64,000 nucleotides of DNA from Alnus glutinosa (lineage: Eukaryota > Streptophyta > Magnoliopsida > Fagales > Betulaceae), in assembly GCF_958979055.1 (NCBI RefSeq), contig NC_084886.1, positions 49,745,654 through 49,809,653 on the forward strand, written 5' to 3'. The translations under genes were made by a program, and so were the position numbers. Shown here piece by piece: positions 56,270-64,000 of this stretch (position 1 is the first letter of the stretch; every line of letters begins with the position of its first letter). Below the pieces are notes generated by a model. The model did not search any database. It saw nothing but the letters and a program-made list of their open reading frames with translations, and was not told where the DNA came from.

Positions 56270-57264
56270 AATAGATGCTTTTTTTTTTTTTTTTTGTTGG
56301 AAAAAGTGGAAAAAGTTAAAAGTTTTTTTTTTTTCCTCCTATTTTCAAGACAAAAATATTAACAAAAAAAAAAAAAAAAAAACACAAAACACTCAAAACT
56401 ATATTACATTGAAATACTTTTTTCAAACAAAAAAAAAAAACAAAACATTTCTTCCGTAACAAATATACCAAATATTTCCACAAAACCTAACTGATATGAA
56501 TATAAATATCAAGGGCCCCACTTAAACAGCCTACTACAAGGCATATAATTGGACGACTAGTGCACAATAGCTACATTCCACCGCATGGCATACGATCATG
56601 TACTCCATAATCCATATATGGATTGGGGACTACCTCGAGGAAGCCTCACATTAAAATGTTCATCGGTCCAAAAATCGGATATGACCTCTCTTCCCTAGCC
56701 TCTATCAGTGTCTTTTACAGTTAATGATTCTAAAATTATAAAATTTTGGCTCTTTGCATCAAACAGTTTGAAAAATGTCACATATTAAAATTGTGATGTG
56801 TTACTGAGACAACAAAAAATAATTTTCAGTCTCCTTCACTTTTGTTTCAAAGTTTGTCTATAACATAGAGAGTATAAATTTAATGAAAATATACTTAATT
56901 TTTATCGGTAACATACAATTTTTTTAATATATAATATTTTTTAAGTCGTGCGCTGTTTTTAGAATTTATAATTTTATAAAAATTGTCAGAGATCTTTGTC
57001 TTAACGCTGTTTCCTTTATATTTTCTCTAATAATAAATACTCTATTAATTAACTTAAGCATCAAAGACTTTTCACATTGTCTCATGCCTGACACTTTAAT
57101 TTTTCAGTGATTTCATAGGCTAGGAGTTCATTGTTCAGTTCAACGGTGCAAAAATAAAGTTGAAAGCTAACAAAGGGGACAAGATAGACCCCATGATCAA
57201 GATTCAAGGGGTTATTTTGATGTATCCATTCGTTATTTTGAACGTCAAAGCATTCACCAATCCA
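56270..57264. repeat. 3' block of NAC-5 (partner 27,120-27,960)
   Basis: From 56,460 on it matches the NAC-3 flank. 56,275-56,455 is extra low-complexity T- and A-rich sequence. No coding region is recognised. Confidence 0.7.
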
Positions 57265-58484
57265 ATTTATGTTTTGAGCTTCACACGCAGGAGAGACACG
57301 CGCCAGTAATGGTCGTTCGGCAAATGGTCAAGGTAAATTGTCTTTGACGACAGCTTTATGACAGTGGCCCCACCCCTTCCCAAAGGTTGATTATGCTGTC
57401 CCATTGACTTGGCGACGACCAGAGCTCAGACTCGCAGAGTGTTTTGGGCATTTAATAATTGGGGATTGGGGAATGATTCATGCTGTAGTAGTATTAACAT
57501 TTCCCTTAATAATAGGAAAATTATTTGAGTGGAAATTATTCGAGTGTGCCTAATAACTAGGATTATCGACCTTTATGGAGATATAGGGTGAGAATCATGT
57601 AGTGGACACAATATAAAAGTCTTTTTTCTTATCAAATATCCCAAAACTTCTACTTTTTTTTTTTTTTTTTAATAAAAAAAAATATCAATGAAAAATTACA
57701 ACAAATAACAAAAAAAAAAAAAAGTTGAGCAACCTAAAATAAGTTCAAAAACAAAATAAACAAAAATTGAAAGGGAATGCATTAAATAAATTGCTCAACC
57801 CTATGAATTCTCGGCATGAACACTAAGAAAAGTATTGGCCATCAATTAAGGCAGCTAGACAAAGCTTGGACATGAGCATGATTATCACGAGTCCCTTTAA
57901 CCTTACCAGAACCCACAGTATTAGGGACACAGAAAAGGGCATGACTCTCAAAATACCTTTCAACCCTACACAAATACATGTATTTAAACAACAACATAAA
58001 TAGAAAAATAGAGGAAAAGGCAAAAGTAAATCACCATACCCCAAAAAAAAGCAGCGGAGATGGCGGGGACGTGTAGTCGTGTAAAAACCACGCGTGGAGC
58101 GTGTAAGACAGCTTCGAAGAGCGGAGAGGTCGACGAAGATGAGGGTAAGGCGCGCTTATGGCTAGAGCTGATGATTGATGGCAGATCAAATTTTGAAAGA
58201 ACTAAATCTAAAACCCAATGCAAACCCAAGATGAGAGGGCGAAGTAGCATGCCAGAGGAGGCGATAAGGCGGAGGTGGAAGGGTTGATGTTGCATATTTG
58301 GGAGGATCTTGGATAGATTGCCTGAGGCAATGAATAATGTTTCGTGAGGGGTGGATAGAGCCTCAAGAGAGATGAGAGGATTTAGAGCAAATTCTAGAGA
58401 GAAAAAAAAAATCCATGTTGATGGTAGTGTCACGAAGGAGAGAGGAGGAGAAAAAATCAAAGGGTTATCCATAATTCTCAAGCA
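57265..58484. repeat. Block shared with 31500-32645
   Basis: HSE/W-box-type block without the TTCTAGAA part (57,272-57,420), AT-rich DNA, then 57,790-58,480, whose minus strand is open for 165 codons (LEALSTPHETLFIASGNLSK, then FDLPSIISSSHKRALPSSSS). No domain is recognised. The plus strand also carries a 75-codon frame from an ATG at 58060. The copy at 32 kb is broken, so this is probably not a working gene. Confidence 0.4.
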
Positions 58485-58495
58485 TGGCCGCCTTA

Positions 58496-58886
58496 GAGCA
58501 TCTTCAACATAGCATTTATATGGTTTATTATAATCATATTTAGCTATTATAAGTCATTTCACTCTTCTAGCAAACACTTTAAAATAGAATGTTTCCATCA
58601 ATTTTGCTACAGTGAACTTTTATATATGAAAGTTTACTATAGCACATTTTACTCTTTTTTTAATTATTCTTTTCCCTCCTCTTTCTCTTTTCGCTGGCCT
58701 CCTCCCACAACTTTCATAATAAAAAATACATTAAAAAATAATATTTAAAGAAAATAAATAATAAGATAAATAACCTTTTGGATCGAGTTTGTATTGAAAA
58801 ATCAGTATTTAATTTTTTTTTTTTTAAAAAAAAAATTGTGTATTTTATGTAGTTAAGATAATTACTGTTGCTGGTCGGAGATGCTC
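58496..58886. mobile_element. Harbinger-type MITE (391 bp)
   Basis: GAGCATCTTCAACATAGC at the left and GCTGGTCGGAGATGCTC at the right are inverted repeats; TTA lies on both sides (58493-58495, 58887-58889). An imperfect 'gagatgctcttgcttgg' follows at 58,936, perhaps a second degenerate end. Confidence 0.8.
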
Positions 58887-58889
58887 TTA

Positions 58890-59590
58890 CTTCTTCTTCT
58901 TCTTCTTTTTTTTTTTCATTTTTTTTTTTAAAGAAAGGAGATGCTCTTGCTTGGAGAGCAAGAAGAGAAAAAATTTACTTGGATAGCAAGTAGAGGGAAA
59001 AATTCCCCTTGATGTACAGCAAAAAGTTGATGTTTAATAATATAGTGAGCATTGAGCAAGGGTCCCGGTTGCTGTCCTCAGTGCATGGCAGTGTAAAGCG
59101 AAAAAGATTATCCTCTTATTCAACAAAAAAGAAAAGAAAATTATCCTCTTGCATTGTTTTTACGTTAGTACAAAGATTCTTTCAAATTCAACGCGTTTTT
59201 GCAAGGATATCACAATAGTAGTCTCATATTACAAGGATGGCACATTGGTATGAGATAATTAATTAGACCCTCAATTTTAGTTTTGGATTGCACTAATCTT
59301 TCAATATATTACATTAACTTTCATTAGGAACTATAAATCTATGATCCACCTTTAAATCCATCCTATTCTCATTTCAATTTGTAAAAAAAATCAATCCTAT
59401 TCTACAATGTAAGTCACTCAATTTTTTTTATTTTTTTTTTCACTCATATGTGTATATTCAACAAAAGTAATGATACATATCACACAAGTATCTTATAAAG
59501 ATCTCACAAAACTTACATAACATAAGGATCAGCCCTTGTAGGATGTTTGTACATGTGACATACAAATACCATTAGTCATTCAACAATTTC
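58890..59590. other. AT-rich intergenic DNA, no gene recognised
   Basis: Related in part to 17,090-17,350 ('ccatt/ggcagtg..aaagcgaaaaagatt', 'cacgcg/aacgcgtttttgcaagga', 'ttagactttggattgcac'), showing that NAC-2 and NAC-6 share upstream DNA. No conserved open frame. Confidence 0.5.
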
Positions 59591-59599
59591 ACACTTACG

Positions 59600-59960
59600 C
59601 ATAAATCCATTGCCACATTCATTACACTCTCCATGAAATGGAAGTTCTTTTTACCAAGCGTTCATGTATCATCACCAAAAGCCTAATGCTCACAACTACA
59701 CATGCAAGTCATTCGCTTCTTTACTCCACTGTACCAACGATAATAACATATTGAGAACCCCATGAGAGTGTACCATACAAATCTTGTATTCAACACTCAC
59801 CATACCAAACTATCAACTCTGATATCGCGCGTGATAGAATTAGCCGCGTGCGAAGAAAAAAAAAAAAAAACCAATAGAGAATGAAGAGAAGAAAAAGAAT
59901 AAAGACACAATAATTCGGGTCAAGAGACCAAAATTTCACTTTGTATATATATATATATAT
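59600..59960 (-). mobile_element. Retrotransposon LTR end and primer-site relic, minus strand
   Basis: On the minus strand a U5-like stretch ends 'ggctaattctatca' and is followed by GATATCAGAGTTG, close to the tRNA-Met primer site TGGTATCAGAG. It then continues into sequence shared with 17,450-17,712. No second LTR or coding domain is present. Confidence 0.4.
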
Positions 59961-60114
59961 ATATTAAAATTTGATATGACTTAATAGTAGTTACTCACTA
60001 TATTTGTGCGTACTCGACAAATAAGAATCATATTTACAGTAAATCGAAACTTTGAAGGGTCAAATCATCAAATTCGGATTTGAAGGACCAATTTGATAAT
60101 AAATCTAAATTGGA

Positions 60115-60253
60115 AGCAAACTTGTTGAAGCAGTATGGCATAGTTAGTAGGAGCACCTTTACTCTTCTATAAATAAGCTTGCTCACTCACTCTTTCTTCA
60201 CGTACGCACGCGCGGCTCTCTTTCTTATGAAACTCAAATTCTCTTCGCGTGCG
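60115..60253 (+). promoter_or_regulatory. NAC-6 proximal promoter with TATA box
   Basis: 'gcaaacttgttgaagcag', 'ttagtaggagcacctt', TATAAATA (60168-60175) and 'gcttgctcactcac' match the other promoters in order. The TATA box lies 79 bp before the ATG. The TTGACC core of the others is not present in this copy. Confidence 0.6.
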
Positions 60254-62943
60254 ATGGATACGTTGTCTTTGAATCTGCAACCGGGGTTCAAGTTCAGTCC
60301 GACGGACGTGCAAATCTTCGACCACTACTTGAAGTTAAAGATCACTGGGAATGACGAAGAGCTTTACTTTATTCGCGAAGTTCAGTTCTTCAAACAGGAG
60401 CCCTGGGATATGCCAGGTACGTGATCAGTTTAGCACTGGATCCCTTCTGCTTAATATGACGATTTTCTTGTTTTCTTATTTTGGACCTTGTCTCGACTCT
60501 TTCTGGGCTTCAATTGTTTAATATCCAAATATGTAACGCACTCGATCACGTGATTTCTCAATTTTTTTGGTCTCATTCTGGTTTCTTTAACTTTAGGTTT
60601 ATCCGGCATAGAGACGACGGATGGAGAGTGGTTCTTCTTCTCATCGCCAGAACTGAAGCAGCCGAATGGGAAACGGTTTAACAGGAGGACCGACGCTGGG
60701 TACTGGAAAGTGACCGGTAAGGATCAAGAAATCTGGTCCGGAGCGAGCTTGATTGGAAAAAAAAAGTTTCTGGTTTTCTATAAGAGGGGTACTGGCAGTA
60801 CTGCTTCTAAATGGGAAAAAACCAATTGGGTAACGCATGAGTACCACACAACCTTGAAGGAGCTTGATGGCACCAAACCCGGACAGGTTGGGTTTCTTTC
60901 CTATCTCGTCTTTTGCTGCTTAGTTTGTTTGATAGGTGGGGTTGACATTTCTTCTTGATTGCTGATCAACTGACTGGTGTGAGTTGCTTTTGTGTTGGTT
61001 TAAGAATTAAGATCTCTATTTGCAAGCAAAATCATGTAAAGCATCTTACAAGAGGATTTACGTTCTCACTTTGTTGATTAACTTAATGCAGAAAGCCTTC
61101 GTCCTCTGTCGTTTATTCTATAAACCTAAGCAAAACTCCGGCAAAGTTGGATCTGCCAAGTCTAAATTATCACTGGAAGAGCAAGCTGAGGATCATCCAA
61201 CAACTAATGAATCTCTTTATGAAAATTCTGATGGAATGACATATGACACTTCAGAATCTCCAGACAAGGGCAGCAAAGCGCGAAAGCGGAAGTGCTCTAG
61301 CAAAGCTGGACCTCCCAAGTCTAAACGAAGTGCGACTTCAGTATATCCAGCACTGGAAAAGCAAGCTGAAGATCATACAACAACCAACGAATTTCTTCAT
61401 TCTGAAAATTCTGACACTATAGCAAGTGTTGAGTGTAGTGACAGCAATTCTCATGCTTACGCTTCAGAGAATCAAGTGGCAGAAATGGCAACTGTGATAG
61501 ATAATGAGGTGAGAAAGGAATTGGGTTTCAGCCTAAAACAGTTGTTTTTTTTTTTTTTTTTTTTGGAAATTAGAATTGCAGTAAATAAATTTGAGTACTT
61601 ATCTTGTTCATCCATGTTTCTATGTTCCAAGTGCAGTTAGCTAAGTATCTCCATTTATGATTCTAAAATCAAGCTGATTTGCAGGTGGTAGACTCAAATA
61701 TGGCCTGTGTCCCACCAGACCTACTAGATGTAGATTGGAGGAGCTTTCTCTCCACATTACCAGCATCAGGAGAGGAAGCTGACAATCATGTCACAAGATA
61801 TTATCCTACAAAAGCTTTTGATGCCTACACTACAAAAAATCACACTGCCCAAGTAACGGCTGGTGAGGTGAGAAATTACAAGTGCAGCTTAAAACATTTA
61901 AAACTAGTCTTGTTTATCAGCTAAAATTACAAGTGTTAAAAGATTTGTTAATTTTTTGTGGAAATTACAAGTGCAGTCAATTAATTTAATACTAATCTTG
62001 TTTATCAGGTTAATCTGCAACTGGACGAGGAAGAACTAGAAATGCTCTCTGTCCTGATGCAAGATCCACTAGGTTGCAACTCTTTGACCCCCTTAAGTTC
62101 ACTCCCCAATACACCTGTCGTTTCATCTCCTAGCACAGCTAAATCTTCTCCTGAAGAAGCAGGGTCTGACAAAAGACAGGCTTCAGTATCTCCAGCATCA
62201 GGAGAGGAAGCTGACAATCATGTCACAAGATATTGTCCTACAAAAGCTTTTGATGGAACGACATCAAACACTATAGCATTCACTGAGTGTAACCACATTA
62301 GTGATAGTGCCTACACTACAAAAAATAAAGCTGCCGAAGTAACAGCTGGTGATCAGGTGAGAAAGACACTGAACTATGTTCCAAGTTCAGTTAGGTAAGC
62401 ATCTCCTTCATTTATGATTCTAATATCAAGCTGATTTGCAGGTGGTAGACTCAAATATATCCTGTGTCACACCAGATCTAATAGATTTATATTGGAGCTT
62501 GCTCTCTCCCTACCTTGATGGTGAGGTGCCTTTTCAACATGGCACGAATGATCCAGCCGATTGTAGCTCTGAATTATTGGGTTTAAAACCTAATTATCCA
62601 GATGAATTCCTTCATAGTGATCCTAGCAGTCAAAAGAATCTTGCTTTTGACCGTGAGACAATGGAAAACATGGAATCTGTTAAGGACGACGGATCACACA
62701 GTGCACCAAGTGCAAAAATGCTCAATGCACTGGTAAGTACTGGAAGCTCTCAATATCGTATTAGTAATTGGTGGCAAGTTTTGCCTAGAACTTTCTTGTT
62801 CTGTTTTGTCAATCCACTTGCTAGATAAGGTTTACTTGTGTCTTTTATTTTCAAATAAATTGGTCTTTCAAAAACTAACCCTGCATTGTTCTTGTGTTCA
62901 ACAGTTTGATCCAACGGTTCAAGATTCTATGTGGTCTCAATAG
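60254..62943 (+). CDS. NAC-6: diverged NAC transcription factor, 576 aa
   Basis: Seven exons, 60254-60416, 60597-60886, 61092-61508, 61685-61867, 62009-62356, 62442-62732 and 62905-62943, join in frame. NAC domain residues 7-163: [80 protein letters not shown]. The family's dimer salt-bridge pair is changed: GFRF reads GFKF and DEE reads DVQ. Seven residues (GTGSTAS) are inserted after YKRG. Exon 3 holds two copies of an [17 protein letters not shown] unit, with a basic [17 protein letters not shown] likely nuclear signal between. Exon 4 looks like a fusion of exon 6 start and exon 5 end. Translation stops at SMWSQ (62941), 29 codons before the NAC-2 stop, and two indels follow; no membrane segment. 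An in-frame ATG at 60227 would add nine residues; the paralogue start is preferred. Confidence 0.83.
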
Positions 62944-63089
62944 ATCAATAGAGAAGGCTTCATCTGGGGTTGTTAAGTCCCGGATTCTATAATGGTGGAG
63001 GTTCTTCAGTCAGATCTAGACTCCGATTGAAGGTGGTCGATCTAAACCCCAAAATCTTGAAAACACCAAAAATTTACAAAAACAATTAT

Positions 63090-63320
63090 TTCCCAACAAG
63101 TTATCTAAACCCAATCCAATTCCAGTTCTAGTTCCAATTTCAATTCTAGTTCCAGTTCCAGTTCCAGTTCCAGTTCCAGTTCCAATTCCAGTTCTAGTTC
63201 CAATTTCAATTCTAGTTCCAGTTCCAGTTCCAGTTCCTATTCCAATTCCAGTTCTAGTTCCAATTTCAATTCTAGTTCCAGTTCCAGTTCCAGTTCCTAT
63301 TCCAATTCCAGTTCCAAACT
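63090..63320. repeat. CCAATTCCAGTT minisatellite behind NAC-6
   Basis: Hexamer-based array of TTCCAG/TTCCAA/TTCTAG words with a higher-order unit of about 60 bp repeated three times (from about 63,121, 63,183 and 63,243). NAC-2 and NAC-4 have only a short degenerate version at the same place (20,222-20,300 and 43,102-43,180). Confidence 0.9.
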
Positions 63321-64000
63321 TTTAATAAATCTACTGCCTCAAGCCTAAACCCCAAGAGCCCAAACTTTTTAACCCATGCCAGCAGGTAAAAAATCCCAAG
63401 GTATAAACCTATTTGAAATTAATCCTATTTATTGATTCCAATTAGTTATTCCTTTCCAGTCTAAGAATCCCAAATGTTCCTTCTAATCCTTTTCAATTAA
63501 CTCGATTAGAGTTCAAGGTCTCGAGTTGGCCAGTCTTCTCTCCAAAGTGGCATTTGAGTGATGCCAACAAAATTTGATATTTGGCCTATGGCCACTCTAC
63601 TTTCTTCAAATATGATTGGTCTGTTTACTGGTATCTTCTACCGATGCCTGCACGACGGTGGTTAAATACCAACTCCTCAAGTTAGTACTACTCGAAGATT
63701 ATCAAGCTTCTAAGGTTTTCAAATTTGAATATTATGTTTAGTGAATGGATCTTTGGCCTATGGCCAACTTACTTTCATCCAAGTGCGATGGGTCAGTTTA
63801 TCGGCTTCTTCTATTGACGACTGCCGGAGAGGGCTAAATACTAACCCCAGGGCCTAGGGGGTCAGTACTCAACCCTAACTTCCCAAATCCTATACTTGAA
63901 ACTTGTATCAAGAATTCGAAGTGTGTATTTTATTTGTATTTCAAGTTTGTTCAATTTCAAGTATGTAATTAAGAACTCAAGTTTCCAAATGCTCTTTGAT
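63321..64000. repeat. 3' flank block, copy 3 (partners 20,400-21,370 and 43,260-44,240)
   Basis: Follows the other two copies through 'tcaaggtctcgagt', 'tttggcctatggcca' and 'agggggtcagtactcaaccc' but lacks about 250 bp of them near 63,540. No coding region; runs off the right edge. Confidence 0.8.

Overview
This is a stretch of plant nuclear genome, most likely from a woody eudicot; I cannot name the species. It is AT-rich, its genes are split by short GT-AG introns, and it is dense with plant transposons, including a Cassandra retroelement carrying 5S rRNA sequence. The only recognisable host genes are six plus-strand members of the plant-specific NAC transcription factor family. They are closest in sequence style to the NTL branch (NAC with a C-terminal transmembrane anchor, ANAC062/069/091-like).

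Layout. The window is a tandem array of paired NAC genes. Pair 1 is NAC-1 (4933-7332) plus NAC-2 (18125-20167). Pair 2 is NAC-3 (26041-26893, relic to about 27034) plus NAC-4 (41021-43047). Pair 3 is NAC-5 (54566-56240, dead) plus NAC-6 (60254-62943). The first member of each pair is of the [11 protein letters not shown] type and the second of the LPPGFRFSPTE type (NAC-6 diverged). Flanking DNA is duplicated too: 7.7-13.4 kb matches 32.65-38.05 kb, 20.2-24.5 kb matches 43.05-47.3 kb (and 63.0-64.0 kb), and 27.1-27.9 kb matches 56.5-57.2 kb. A shorter third copy of the upstream block lies at 2.0-4.85 kb, before NAC-1.

State of the genes. All six keep a NAC DNA-binding domain or its remnant, encoded by exons 1-2 and the start of exon 3, with conserved splice phases. 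Their C-terminal halves have been lost in different ways. NAC-1 still has a separate exon for a membrane segment (7123-7332), but a CACTA-like repeat interrupts the exon before it. NAC-2 and NAC-4 end at an identical TGA where NAC-6 keeps an Arg codon. NAC-6 itself stops earlier. NAC-3 is cut to a roughly 201-residue NAC-only protein by a 108-bp insertion that NAC-5 shares. NAC-5 has an LTR retrotransposon end fused directly to codon 5 plus a 4-bp frameshift. The array therefore looks like a membrane-anchored NAC family turning into soluble, DNA-binding-only and dead forms.

Mobile elements. Many have readable termini and target-site duplications: a 2.2-kb hAT with a nested Cassandra (present twice through segmental duplication), a 3.5-kb Mutator-like element that may carry host gene fragments and contains a nested 1.4-kb Harbinger-type element, several MITEs whose empty sites can be read in the paralogous copy, two LINE fragments near the left end, and a 5-kb retrotransposon complex at 48.7-54.6 kb. 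A promoter-like block with heat-shock-element-like and W-box motifs recurs many times, often without a gene after it.
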